Below, piece after piece: positions 23,870-32,103 of a DNA stretch of 38,767 nucleotides (its first letter is position 1; every line of letters starts with the position of its first letter). A program made the translations under genes and the position numbers. Source of the stretch: Gemmatimonadaceae bacterium (GTDB taxonomy: Bacteria; Gemmatimonadota; Gemmatimonadetes; Gemmatimonadales; Gemmatimonadaceae). Location of the stretch: positions 1 to 38,767 of the forward strand of contig JADGQS010000013.1 in assembly GCA_017881585.1 (NCBI GenBank), read 5' to 3'. Under the pieces are notes generated by a model. It saw nothing but the letters and a program-made list of their open reading frames with translations, did no database searches and was not told the DNA's origin.

Positions 23870-26062
23870 TTGAGGTCTCCTCTTTCCCATGGTATCGCGA
23901 TCTCCGAGCCCGACTCTCCATCCCGAACCCCGGATGGCCTGGAACGATTCGCCCCCGTCGGCGCCGCGCTCGTGGCGTTGGTCGTCCTGCTTGCCATTGG
24001 ATACGGCGTCGATCTCTGGACCCGGGCGCGGCTCGTCGAGCGCCAGCGCCAGGACATCCAGCTTCGGCTCGTCCCGTATGCGAACTCGATCTCGGTTGGA
24101 CTCAAGCGGCGGCTCGAGCGGCTGAACGGACTGAAGGGATTCGTCGAGAGCGCACATAGCATCGACGAGGTGAACCGCGAGTTCCCGGTCCTCGCGGCCG
24201 GACTGCTGCAGGGCGCGTCGGGAGTTCGTGCGCTCGTCCTCCTCAAGAAGGGCCGGGTGCGCTGGGTCTATCCGCTGGCGGGGAACGAAAAGGCGCTGGA
24301 TCTCGACCTCATCCATGACCCGCGCGCCGAGATCAGGGAGGACATGCGCCGGATGGAGCAAACCGATTCGGTCGTCATCACGGGCCCACTGACGCTCGCG
24401 CCGGGCGGGGTCGGGCTGATCGCACGTGAGCGGCTGCACACCGGCAATCCGTCGCTGCCCGATGCGGTGAGCGTGGTCGTCGACGTGGATTCGCTGCTCG
24501 CCGTCGCCGGGATGCTCAACGGCGTTCCGAGCCTGGATGTCGCCCTGCTCGACCGGAGCGGCGCACGAATGGGGTCATTGAGGGCGCCGGTGCCGCCCAA
24601 TCCCGTGCAGGTCAGCGTCGTGACGCCGGACGGACACTTCACGCTGGTGGCGTCGCCGATCGGCGGATGGAACGCGGCCGTCGCCGCCACGCTGCTGGCG
24701 GTTCGCGCCGCGGGCCTCACGATCGTTTTCCTCTTCGCGGGACTGATCTATCTCATCATCGAGCGGCAGTCCCGCCTCACCGCTGCCGTGGAAGAGCGGA
24801 CGCGGGAACTGCAGCTCGCCAACGCGGAGCTTGGCCGCGAAGTGCAGGTCCGGCTCGAGACCGAAGCGGCGCTGCGCCGGCAGGAGGAACAGCTTCTCCA
24901 CGCGCAGAAGATGGAGGCTGTGGGAACGCTCGCGGGCGGCATCGCGCACGACTTCAACAACGTCCTCACCGCGATCATCGGGTTCGGCGGCCTCGCGCTC
25001 GACCGCACGAACGATTTTGCGAAGGCGCGTGGCGAGAGCGAGGATATCGCCGCCATCCGGCTGGACGTGGAGGAGATCCTTCGCGCCTCCCAGCACGCCG
25101 CGGTCGTGACCAACCAGCTGCTCGCCTTCAGCCGAAAGCAGGTCGCCCGCCCCGAGGCGCTCGACGTGGGCAGCGTGGTGCGCGAAATCGAGGGACTGTT
25201 GCAGCGGCTGATCGGCGAGCGCGTGCGCCTCGAGACGAACATGGCCGCCGGCCTGCCGAACGTGTTCGTGGATCGCGGCCAGCTCACGCAGGTGCTCGTC
25301 AACCTCGCCGTCAACGCACGCGACGCGATGCCGGAGGGCGGCCTCATCTCGATCGGCGCGATCTGCAAGCACGTGCGCGCCGGCGGCTGGCGAGCGGCTC
25401 GCGGCGTGCCCGTGGGTGATTACGTCGAGATCAGGTTCGAGGACAACGGCCACGGCATGCCGCCGGACGTGCTCGCTCGCGTGTTCGAGCCATTCTTTAC
25501 GACGAAAGGGCTGGGGAAGGGCACCGGACTCGGACTTTCCACCGTGTACGGGATTGTCGGCCGGATCGGCGGACGCGTGCTCGTGGACAGCAAGGAGGGC
25601 AAGGGAACGGTGTTTCGCGTCCTGCTCCCGCAGCACCATGGCGAAGCCGCCGTCGTCGCTCCGCTCCCGGATCGGCCCGCGTCCGACACGCGGTCGGCGA
25701 CGATCCTGCTGGCGGAGGACGAGCCCGCCGTTCGAAAGCTCGCCACGCGCGTTCTCTCTCGTTTGGGATTTACCGTGCTCGTCGCCTCCTCGGGCGAGGA
25801 AGCCATCGCGCTGAGCGCCGCGCACGCGGGTCGAGTGGACCTCCTCCTCACCGACCTCGTCATGGGAGGCGTGAACGGACGGGTGACGGCCGAGCGCCTC
25901 CGGTCCCAGCGTCCCGGGCTCCGCGTGCTGTTCATGTCCGGGTACTCCGAAGAAACCGATAAGCTCGGCGACTTCGACGGGGGCCGCTCGACTCTCCTAT
26001 CGAAGCCCTTCACGCCCGACGTGCTGGCGCGCCGGGTTCGTGAGGAGCTGGACCGCGCCTGA
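23870..26062 (+). CDS. Hybrid sensor histidine kinase with receiver domain
   Basis: 730 residues. A transmembrane helix (about 31-46) is followed by a periplasmic sensor region of some 230 residues resembling CHASE-type domains, and a second transmembrane helix (about 277-300). Next come a coiled coil (RTRELQLANAELGREV), a HisKA domain with phosphoacceptor H360 in GGIAHDFNN, the ATPase domain (NLAVNARDAMPEGG, DNGHGMP, GLGLSTVYGIV), and a C-terminal receiver with phosphoacceptor D662 in LLTDLVMGG and the lysine in SKPF. The start is uncertain: TTG 23870 is the only start that keeps the first helix whole; downstream GTG 23972 would cut it. The signal sensed and the output partner are unknown. 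Confidence 0.9.
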   Translation: MRSPLSHGIAISEPDSPSRTPDGLERFAPVGAALVALVVLLAIGYGVDLWTRARLVERQRQDIQLRLVPYANSISVGLKRRLERLNGLKGFVESAHSIDEVNREFPVLAAGLLQGASGVRALVLLKKGRVRWVYPLAGNEKALDLDLIHDPRAEIREDMRRMEQTDSVVITGPLTLAPGGVGLIARERLHTGNPSLPDAVSVVVDVDSLLAVAGMLNGVPSLDVALLDRSGARMGSLRAPVPPNPVQVSVVTPDGHFTLVASPIGGWNAAVAATLLAVRAAGLTIVFLFAGLIYLIIERQSRLTAAVEERTRELQLANAELGREVQVRLETEAALRRQEEQLLHAQKMEAVGTLAGGIAHDFNNVLTAIIGFGGLALDRTNDFAKARGESEDIAAIRLDVEEILRASQHAAVVTNQLLAFSRKQVARPEALDVGSVVREIEGLLQRLIGERVRLETNMAAGLPNVFVDRGQLTQVLVNLAVNARDAMPEGGLISIGAICKHVRAGGWRAARGVPVGDYVEIRFEDNGHGMPPDVLARVFEPFFTTKGLGKGTGLGLSTVYGIVGRIGGRVLVDSKEGKGTVFRVLLPQHHGEAAVVAPLPDRPASDTRSATILLAEDEPAVRKLATRVLSRLGFTVLVASSGEEAIALSAAHAGRVDLLLTDLVMGGVNGRVTAERLRSQRPGLRVLFMSGYSEETDKLGDFDGGRSTLLSKPFTPDVLARRVREELDRA

Positions 26063-26081
26063 TTAGATTCTCCCCGTTCAC

Positions 26082-26116
26082 CGATCGCTGATCCCGTCCT
26101 CCGTCACCCGTCCGGA
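26082..26116 (+). repeat. Weak heptad periodicity before the sorbosone dehydrogenase-like gene
   Basis: Five degenerate 7-bp units in one register (CGATCGC, TGATCCC, GTCCTCC, GTCACCC, GTCCGGA) ending 3 nt before the ATG at 26120. The match between units is partial, so it may be chance. Confidence 0.35.
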
Positions 26117-26119
26117 CCG

Positions 26120-27421
26120 ATGCGCTCTTCCACTTCCCGTCGTGCCGTCTCGCTCGGTGTTGCCGTCGTTCTCCTCGTCGCCGCATCCGGTGCGGCGCGA
26201 ATGCGCTCGAGCGCCGTGCCCTGCAATCCCGACAACGGCAGCCTGACGCTGCCGCCCGGGTTCTGCGCGACGGTGTTCGCCGACAAGGTGGGCGCGCCCC
26301 GGCACATGGTGGTCGCGCCGAACGGCGATGTTCTCGTGATCGGCAACTCGTTCGCGACGAACGCCGAGGCCGGCGGCTCGCGCACGGGCGGCTCGCTCAT
26401 GCTGCTGCGCGACGCGAACGGCGACGGAAAGGCCGAACTCGTGAAGCGGCTCAAGCCGGGCAACGGCTCGGGCATCGCGCTCGCGAACGGCTATCTGTAT
26501 ACGTCGACGGGCCCGTCGATCGTGCGCTACAAGTACGCCACGGGTGACACTCTGCTCGGCGCCGCGGACACGATCGTCTCCGGCTTCGCGACGGGCGGGC
26601 ACACCGCGTACAACTTCGTGGTGATCGGGAGCACGATCTACATGAACGTCGGCTCGCGCACGAACGCGTGCCAGCCGGCCGAAGTCGACCGCAAGGGAAA
26701 GGCGCCGGGCGTCGATCCATGCGTGGAGCTCGAGTCACGCGGCGGCATCTGGACGTTCGACGCGAACAAGCCCGGGCAGCATCCGGCGGATGGAACGAGG
26801 TTTGCAACCGGCATGCGCAACTCCGTTTCGCTCACCGTGAACTCGCGCGACCACACGCTTTGGGCGACCATGCACGGCCGCGACCAGCTCAGCGACTGGG
26901 GCTTCAGCGAAGACTACAACGCCGAGAATCCCGGCGAGCAGGTCAACCACATTCTCAAGGGCGACGATTTCGGCTGGCCCTACTGCTACTTCTCGACTGA
27001 GGAGAAGAAGCTGGTGAACGGGCCCGAGTACGGCGGCGACGGCAAGCAGAACTCGCGCTGCACGGCGAAGAAACAGCCCGAGTACGTCTTTCCGGGCCAC
27101 TGGGCTCCGAACGACATGATGTTCTACTCCGGCTCGCAGTTCCCGCCGCGGTACAGGGACGGCGCGTTCATCGCGTTCCACGGTTCGTGGAATCGCGCAC
27201 CGAAGCCGCAGCAGGGATTCCGCGTGGTGTTCCTGCCGGTGAAGGGCGGGAAGACCGGGCCGTTCGAGGATTTCGCAATCGACTTCTCGAACGCCGGCGG
27301 CCCGGGAAAGGACGGCCGGCTGCATCGCCCGACCGGACTGGCACAGGGCGCCGACGGATCGCTGTACATCGCGGATGACGTCGGGGGAACGATCTACAAG
27401 ATCAGCTACAAGGGAAAATGA
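26120..27421 (+). CDS. Secreted sorbosone dehydrogenase-like beta-propeller protein
   Basis: 433 residues with an N-terminal signal sequence (basic start, hydrophobic core about 10-26). The mature part has the repeated beta-propeller pattern of PQQ-dependent sugar dehydrogenases of the sorbosone/glucose dehydrogenase type: LPPGFCATVFADKVGAPRHMVVAPNGDVLV, FATGMRNSVSLTVN, and HGSWNRAPKPQQGFRVVF with GLAQGADGSLYIADD near the C-terminus. Four cysteines in the exported region could form disulfides. Expected to oxidise an aldose or similar substrate in the periplasm if PQQ binds; the substrate is not readable from sequence. The 3' end is followed 5 nt later by a palindromic heptad array. Confidence 0.82.
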   Translation: MRSSTSRRAVSLGVAVVLLVAASGAARMRSSAVPCNPDNGSLTLPPGFCATVFADKVGAPRHMVVAPNGDVLVIGNSFATNAEAGGSRTGGSLMLLRDANGDGKAELVKRLKPGNGSGIALANGYLYTSTGPSIVRYKYATGDTLLGAADTIVSGFATGGHTAYNFVVIGSTIYMNVGSRTNACQPAEVDRKGKAPGVDPCVELESRGGIWTFDANKPGQHPADGTRFATGMRNSVSLTVNSRDHTLWATMHGRDQLSDWGFSEDYNAENPGEQVNHILKGDDFGWPYCYFSTEEKKLVNGPEYGGDGKQNSRCTAKKQPEYVFPGHWAPNDMMFYSGSQFPPRYRDGAFIAFHGSWNRAPKPQQGFRVVFLPVKGGKTGPFEDFAIDFSNAGGPGKDGRLHRPTGLAQGADGSLYIADDVGGTIYKISYKGK

Positions 27422-27426
27422 CCAGC

Positions 27427-27496
27427 GATGGAAGATGGAAGATCGAAGATGGACGATCCTCCATCTTCCATCTTCCATCTTCCATCTTCCATCGCA
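27427..27496. repeat. Palindromic heptad array before asnS
   Basis: Ten consecutive 7-bp units in one register. The left half is GATGGAA type (GATGGAA twice, GATCGAA, GATGGAC), the centre GATCCTC, and the right half CATCTTC four times then CATCGCA. The right half is the reverse complement of the left, giving a stem of up to 27 bp with one mismatch (27427-27453 with 27460-27486) and a 6-nt loop. It starts 5 nt after one stop codon and ends 13 nt before the asnS start. Confidence 0.85.
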
Positions 27497-27509
27497 TAGC
27501 ACTCGATCA

Positions 27510-28805
27510 ATGCACTCCGTCCGAATCAACGAACTCTCGAACCACGCCGGGACCTCCGTCACCGTCCGCGGCTGGGTGACCCACCTCCGTTCGTCCGGCA
27601 AGGTCGCGTTCATCGTGATGCGCGACGGCACCGGCATCCTGCAGACGGTGCTCGTGAAGAGCGCCGTCGCACCGGAGACGTGGGACCATTTCGCGCGGCT
27701 GACGCAGGAGACTTCACTCAGTGTCACGGGTGAGGTCCGCGCCGACGCCCGCGCGCCGGGCGGATACGAGCTCGGCATCGCCGACCTGTCGATCATCGGC
27801 GCGAGCCCGCTCGACTATCCGATCCAGCCGAAGGAGCACGGCATCGATTTTCTCCTCGACAACCGCACGTTCTGGCTGCGTTCGCCGCGGCAGGTCGCGA
27901 TCGCGCGCATTCGCAGCGAGCTCGAGCAGGCGACGCACGACTTCTACTATTCGCGCGGATTCCTCCGTGTCGACACGCCGATCCTCACGGCCGCGATCGG
28001 CGAGCGGAGCGGTCTGTTCTCGACGGAGTACTTCGACGAGGGCAACGCGTACCTCGCGCAGACCGGCCAGCTGTACGGCGAGGCCGCGGCGGCCGCGTTC
28101 GGCAAGATCTACACGTTCGGCCCGACGTTTCGCGCCGAGAAGTCGAAGACCCGCCGGCACCTCACCGAGTTCTGGATGATCGAGCCGGAGGTCGCGTTCA
28201 ACGACACGCACGACAACATGCGGTTGCAGGAGGACTACGTCTCGTTCCTCGTGCAGCGCGTCCTCGAGCGCCGCGGCGCGGAACTGAAGGAAGTTGAGCG
28301 CGACATCTCGAAGCTCGAGACCGTGAAGCCGCCCTTTCCGCGCATCGACTACACCGACGCGGTCGCCACGCTGCAGAAGAAGGGAAGCTCCGTGCAATGG
28401 GGCGAGGACTTGGGCGCCGAGGATGAAGCGCTCCTGGTCGAGGATTACGACCGGCCGATCTTCGTGATGAACTATCCGAAGGAGGCGAAGGCCTTCTACA
28501 TGAAAGAGAATCCCGACGATCCACGCACCGTGCTCTGCGACGACTGCCTCGCGCCCGAGGGATACGGCGAGATCATCGGCGGCTCACAGCGCGAGGACGA
28601 CTACGACAAGATCCTGCAGCGCCTGCGCGAGGAGAAACTGCCGGAAGACGCGTACGAGTGGTACCTCGCGCTCAGGAAGTACGGAACGTTCCCGCACTCG
28701 GGATTCGGGCTCGGGCTCGAGCGCACGGTCGCGTGGATTGTCGGCGCGCAGCACATCCGCGAGTGCATCGCGTTTCCGAGGATGATGCATAGGCTCAGGC
28801 CTTAA
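27510..28805 (+). CDS. asnS: Asparaginyl-tRNA synthetase
   Basis: Class IIb synthetase charging tRNA-Asn. An OB-fold anticodon-binding domain covers residues 17-100 (VTVRGWVTHLRSSGKVAFIVMRDG). Catalytic motif 1 lies near FLRVDTPILT, motif 2 is FRAEKSKTRRHLTEFWMIEPE (207-227), and motif 3 is GLGLERTVAWIVG near the C-terminus. FLLDNRTFWLRS and AYLAQTGQLYGEA are typical of AsnRS rather than AspRS. Length 431 is normal. The ATG at 27510 is the family start; an upstream extension would only translate the heptad repeat. It ends facing mazG, with a palindromic element between the two stops. Confidence 0.95.
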   Translation: MHSVRINELSNHAGTSVTVRGWVTHLRSSGKVAFIVMRDGTGILQTVLVKSAVAPETWDHFARLTQETSLSVTGEVRADARAPGGYELGIADLSIIGASPLDYPIQPKEHGIDFLLDNRTFWLRSPRQVAIARIRSELEQATHDFYYSRGFLRVDTPILTAAIGERSGLFSTEYFDEGNAYLAQTGQLYGEAAAAAFGKIYTFGPTFRAEKSKTRRHLTEFWMIEPEVAFNDTHDNMRLQEDYVSFLVQRVLERRGAELKEVERDISKLETVKPPFPRIDYTDAVATLQKKGSSVQWGEDLGAEDEALLVEDYDRPIFVMNYPKEAKAFYMKENPDDPRTVLCDDCLAPEGYGEIIGGSQREDDYDKILQRLREEKLPEDAYEWYLALRKYGTFPHSGFGLGLERTVAWIVGAQHIRECIAFPRMMHRLRP

Positions 28806-28810
28806 GAACC

Positions 28811-28964
28811 AACTGCCTTGCCACGGATTTACACGGATTTCAACGGCGATATCCGCGGATCAATCTTGGGGGAACTGCACTCGTTTCAGAGAGAGCAGTT
28901 CCCCCAATAGTCTTATCCGTGAATATCCGGCATTTGATCCGTGCGTTTCCGTGGTAAGGCAGTT
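28811..28964. repeat. Palindromic CACGGAT-type element, copy 2
   Basis: Ends are inverted: AACTGCCTT (28811-28819) with AAGGCAGTT (28956-28964), extended inwards by CCACGGA/TCCGTGG and CACGGAT/ATCCGTG. The centre is a perfect 13-bp hairpin (28866-28878 with 28895-28907, TTGGGGGAACTGC). It shares its inner core with the copy at 15493-15642. The left end lies 5 nt after the asnS stop, and the right part is coding for the last 16 or so residues of MazG. Confidence 0.8.
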
Positions 28965-29812
28965 GCCTTAACCTCGTCCCAAAACGAATCGAGAACGGCG
29001 AGCCCAGCGGTCTTCACGTTGATTCCGCGCTCGGTCGCGAGCTTCTCCACTCCTTCAAACCGCTCCTGAAACTTCGCATTCGCCTTGTCGAGCGCGAGCG
29101 AAGGATGCACGCCCGCCTTGCGGCACAGGTTCACGACCGAGAACAGGAGATCGCCGAGTTCGCCTTCGAGCCGCGCATGCCGCGGATCGCCCGACGGCAC
29201 GCCATGCGTGTCGAACTCGGCTCCGTTCGCGCCGATCTCGGCCTCGACCTCCGCCAGCTCTTCGCGCACTTTGTCGATCGGCCCCTTCACATCTGGCCAG
29301 TCGAATCCCACCCCCGCGGCGCGCTCCTGCAGCCGGTGCGCGCGGTGCAGGGAAGGAAGCCCCTGCGGAAGGCCGTCCGCGAGCGAACGGCGCGTCTTCG
29401 ACTTCATCTGCTCCCACGGCTCGCGATCGGACGCATCGCCGTAGAGCCATGGATGCCGCCGGGTCATCTTGCTCACGAGCGAGCCCGCGACGGAGCCGAC
29501 GTCGAACGTGCCGCGCTCCTCGGCGATGATGGAGTGAAAGAGCACCTGCAGCAGGACGTCACCGAGCTCGCTGCACATGGCCGCGTCGTCGCCGGAGCGG
29601 ATCGCGTCGTCGAGCTCGTGCATCTCTTCGTCGAGATACGGCCGCAGCGAGTCGTGCGTCTGGGCGCGGTCCCACGCATCGCGCGCGCGGAGATCGCGCA
29701 TGATCGCCAGCGCGTCGTCAAGAGACGCGGACTCCGCGTCGGCTTTCGGCTTCCGCGCTTCCGGCTTCCGCGCTTCCGGCTTCCGCGCTTTCGGCTTCTT
29801 TTTGTCTTGCAT
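28913..29812 (-). CDS. mazG: Nucleoside triphosphate pyrophosphohydrolase MazG
   Basis: 299 residues with two MazG domains. The first starts at LDDALAIMRDLRARDAWDRAQTHDSL, with the acidic metal-binding pattern in YLDEEMHELDDAI and SELGDVLLQVLFHS; the second carries REELAEVEAEIG and GELGDLLFSVVNL. It hydrolyses NTPs/dNTPs to monophosphates and can clear aberrant nucleotides. Both ends are repeat-derived. Residues 4-24 (RKPEA repeats) come from a 7+8-bp array, and the last 16 or so residues plus the TAA stop come from the palindromic element. The ATG at 29812 has GAGGAG 2 nt upstream, closer than usual; no in-frame start lies between the array and the conserved domain except Met38. Divergent from alr by 36 bp. 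Confidence 0.9.
   Translation of the reverse strand: MQDKKKPKARKPEARKPEARKPKADAESASLDDALAIMRDLRARDAWDRAQTHDSLRPYLDEEMHELDDAIRSGDDAAMCSELGDVLLQVLFHSIIAEERGTFDVGSVAGSLVSKMTRRHPWLYGDASDREPWEQMKSKTRRSLADGLPQGLPSLHRAHRLQERAAGVGFDWPDVKGPIDKVREELAEVEAEIGANGAEFDTHGVPSGDPRHARLEGELGDLLFSVVNLCRKAGVHPSLALDKANAKFQERFEGVEKLATERGINVKTAGLAVLDSFWDEVKATALPRKRTDQMPDIHG
29740..29798 (-). repeat. 7+8-bp repeat array coding the MazG N-terminus
   Basis: On the minus strand, GAAGCCG heptamers alternate with 8-mers of the GAAGCGCG type, giving a 15-bp (five-codon) period that encodes RKPEA twice plus degenerate flanking copies. The heptamer is the same as at 664-726. Confidence 0.8.
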
Positions 29813-29848
29813 CGCTCCTCGGCGCTGTCTAGCTTCTTCAGTCTGGGA

Positions 29849-30937
29849 ATGACCACGCAATCTACCGCCGACGAGAACACCACGCGCGCCTGGGTCGACA
29901 TCGATCTCGGCGCGCTGCTGCGCAATGGAGAGGCGCTCGCGAGGCATGCGCGCGTGCCGCTGCTGCCGATGGTGAAGGCGGACGGCTACGGACTCGGCGT
30001 CGTCCCCGTCATGCGCACGCTCTCGAAGCTCGATCCGTTCGGATTCGGCGTCGCGACCGTGACCGAGGGGCGCGAACTTCGCGCCGCCGGCGCGCTGAAG
30101 CCGGTGATCGTGTTCACGCCGCTGCTTCCCGCGGAGTCGCCGCTCCTGCGCGAATCGAACCTCGTTCCCACCCTCTCCTCCGCGAGCACGATTGCCGCGT
30201 GGATCGAGAGCGGCGGCGGGCCCTGGCACCTCGCCATCGACACGGGCGTGAGCCGCGCGGGCGTGCGCTGGGATTGCATCGGCGAGATCGGCGACGCGGT
30301 CCGACGCTCCCCACCCGATGGTGCGTTCACCCATTTCCACTCCGCCGAACTCGACGACGGATCGATGGAGCTGCAGGAGCAGCGTTTCCGCGACGCGATC
30401 GCGGCGCTGCCGGAGCGGCCGCCGATCCTCCACGCCGACAACAGCGCCGCGATCGTTCGGCGGTCGCCGTCACCGTGGAGTCTCGTGCGGCCGGGCGTCT
30501 TCCTCTACGGCGTCGGCAGCGGCGCGCGCGCCGCGCTGCAGCCCGAGCCGGTGGTTCACCTGCGCGCGCGCGTGGTCGAGCTGCGCGACCTCCGTGTGGA
30601 CGACAGCGTCGGCTACGACGCGACCTGGCGCGCGACGCGTCCCTCCCGCGTGGCGACGCTCGCCCTGGGGTACGCCGACGGCTACCGCCGCTCGCTGGGG
30701 AACAAGGCGGAAGCGCTCGTGAACGGTCGCCGCGTGCCGGTCATCGGCACCGTCATGATGGACATGACGGTGATCGACGTGACCGGCGTTCCGTGCGCCG
30801 TCGGCGACCGTGCAACGCTGTTCGGCGCCGACGGCGACGACCTGCTGACCGTCGAGTCCGTCGCGGCGCGCGCCGGCCTGTCGCCGTACGAGCTGCTCAC
30901 AGGACTTCGCCAGCGCATCGTGCGCATCGCCGCGTGA
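29849..30937 (+). CDS. alr: Alanine racemase
   Basis: PLP enzyme that makes D-alanine for peptidoglycan. The PLP lysine K46 lies in MVKADGYGLGV, and the second catalytic base Y256 in VGYDATWRA, followed by VATLALGYADGYRR and GTVMMDMTVID. Length 362 is normal. The ATG at 29849 is chosen by homology; a much longer open frame upstream on the same strand is antisense to mazG. It overlaps deoB by 4 nt and begins a run of closely spaced genes reaching the window edge. Confidence 0.94.
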   Translation: MTTQSTADENTTRAWVDIDLGALLRNGEALARHARVPLLPMVKADGYGLGVVPVMRTLSKLDPFGFGVATVTEGRELRAAGALKPVIVFTPLLPAESPLLRESNLVPTLSSASTIAAWIESGGGPWHLAIDTGVSRAGVRWDCIGEIGDAVRRSPPDGAFTHFHSAELDDGSMELQEQRFRDAIAALPERPPILHADNSAAIVRRSPSPWSLVRPGVFLYGVGSGARAALQPEPVVHLRARVVELRDLRVDDSVGYDATWRATRPSRVATLALGYADGYRRSLGNKAEALVNGRRVPVIGTVMMDMTVIDVTGVPCAVGDRATLFGADGDDLLTVESVAARAGLSPYELLTGLRQRIVRIAA

Positions 30938-32103
30938 CGTCGCGCCGGGCGGCGATCGTGGTGCTCGACGGCGTCGGCATCGGTGCGGCGTCGGACGCGG
31001 CCGCGTACGGCGACGTCGGCAGCAACACGCTCGGCAATGTTGCCCGGGCGGTGGGAGGGCTCTCGCTCCCGAACATGCAGCGGCTCGGTCTCGGCGGAGT
31101 CGCGTCGCTCGAAGGGATGCCGTTCGCACTGAAGCCCACGGGCGCGTTCGGCCTCATGGAGCCGGCCTCCGCAGGAAAGGACAGCACCACGGGTCATTGG
31201 GAGATCGCGGGATTGAAGCTCGAGGTTCCGTTTCCCACCTATCCCAACGGATTCCCGCAGTCGATCCTCGACGAGTTCGCCGCGCGGTCCGGCCGCGAGG
31301 TGATCTGCAACGAGGTCGGGAGCGGCACCGAGATGCTCGACCGGTGGGCGGAAGCACATACACGTACCGGTGCGTGGATCGTGTACACGTCCGCGGACTC
31401 CGTCTTTCAGGTGGCCGCTCACGAGAGCGTCGTTCCGCTCGCCGAGCTCTATGCGGCCTGCGAGACGGCTCGCGCGATGCTCGTGGCCCCGCACGACGTT
31501 TCGCGCGTCATCGCGCGTCCGTTCATGGGGACGCCAGGGTCGTGGACGCGCACGACGAACCGGCGCGATTTCTCGATCGCGCCGCCGGGAGAGACGCTGA
31601 TCGACGCGCTCGCCGCGGCCGGGATCGCCCGAACCGGGGTCGGGAAGGTGGATGACCTCTTCGCGCATCGGGGAATCGAAGGCGGCCATACGACCGGGAA
31701 CGCGGAGGGAATCGAGCGAATTCTCGACTGGATACGGTCCGGAAGTGGGTTCCTGTTCGGCAACCTTGTAGATTTCGACCAGTTATACGGGCACCGGAAC
31801 GACGTTCCGGGGTTCTATAAGGCGTTACGGGAGTTCGATGACGCCCTTCCGGCCATTACCGCCGCCCTCCACGAGGACGATCTGCTCTTCATTACCGCTG
31901 ACCACGGCAACGATCCGACTACGCCGTCGACCGATCATGCTCGCGAAAACGTTCCGCTGCTCGCGCTCGGACCGCACGTGCGGCCGGGCCCGATCGGGCG
32001 TCGCGCGTCCTTTGCCGATCTCGGCGCGACCGTCGCCGAATGGATGGGGCTCGGGTTTCGCGGCGCCGGCAAGTCCTTCCTGCCGCTGATGGTGATGCGG
32101 TGA
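30934..32103 (+). CDS. deoB: Phosphopentomutase DeoB
   Basis: Alkaline-phosphatase-superfamily mutase interconverting (deoxy)ribose 1- and 5-phosphate in nucleoside salvage. Motifs are VLDGVGIGA with a metal-binding Asp at residue 12, GKDSTTGHWE (81-90) with the phosphoacceptor Thr, NEVGSGTEML, HTTGNAEGIE, DFDQLYGHRND and ADHGNDPTTPSTDHARE with further metal ligands. Length 389 is normal. The GTG start overlaps the alr stop (GTGA), and the stop overlaps the cdd start. Grouping with cytidine deaminase makes a small nucleoside catabolism pair. Confidence 0.95.
   Translation: MTSRRAAIVVLDGVGIGAASDAAAYGDVGSNTLGNVARAVGGLSLPNMQRLGLGGVASLEGMPFALKPTGAFGLMEPASAGKDSTTGHWEIAGLKLEVPFPTYPNGFPQSILDEFAARSGREVICNEVGSGTEMLDRWAEAHTRTGAWIVYTSADSVFQVAAHESVVPLAELYAACETARAMLVAPHDVSRVIARPFMGTPGSWTRTTNRRDFSIAPPGETLIDALAAAGIARTGVGKVDDLFAHRGIEGGHTTGNAEGIERILDWIRSGSGFLFGNLVDFDQLYGHRNDVPGFYKALREFDDALPAITAALHEDDLLFITADHGNDPTTPSTDHARENVPLLALGPHVRPGPIGRRASFADLGATVAEWMGLGFRGAGKSFLPLMVMR

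Noticed and set aside
23841-23870. Promoter TTGCAC-18 bp-TATGCT before the hybrid kinase
   Set aside because: The -10-like hexamer would overlap the only start codon that preserves the first membrane helix, and the -35 match is weak.
27427-27509. T-box or other tRNA-sensing leader before asnS
   Set aside because: No T-box core sequence or anticodon-specifier layout is seen; the structure is fully explained by the mirrored heptads.
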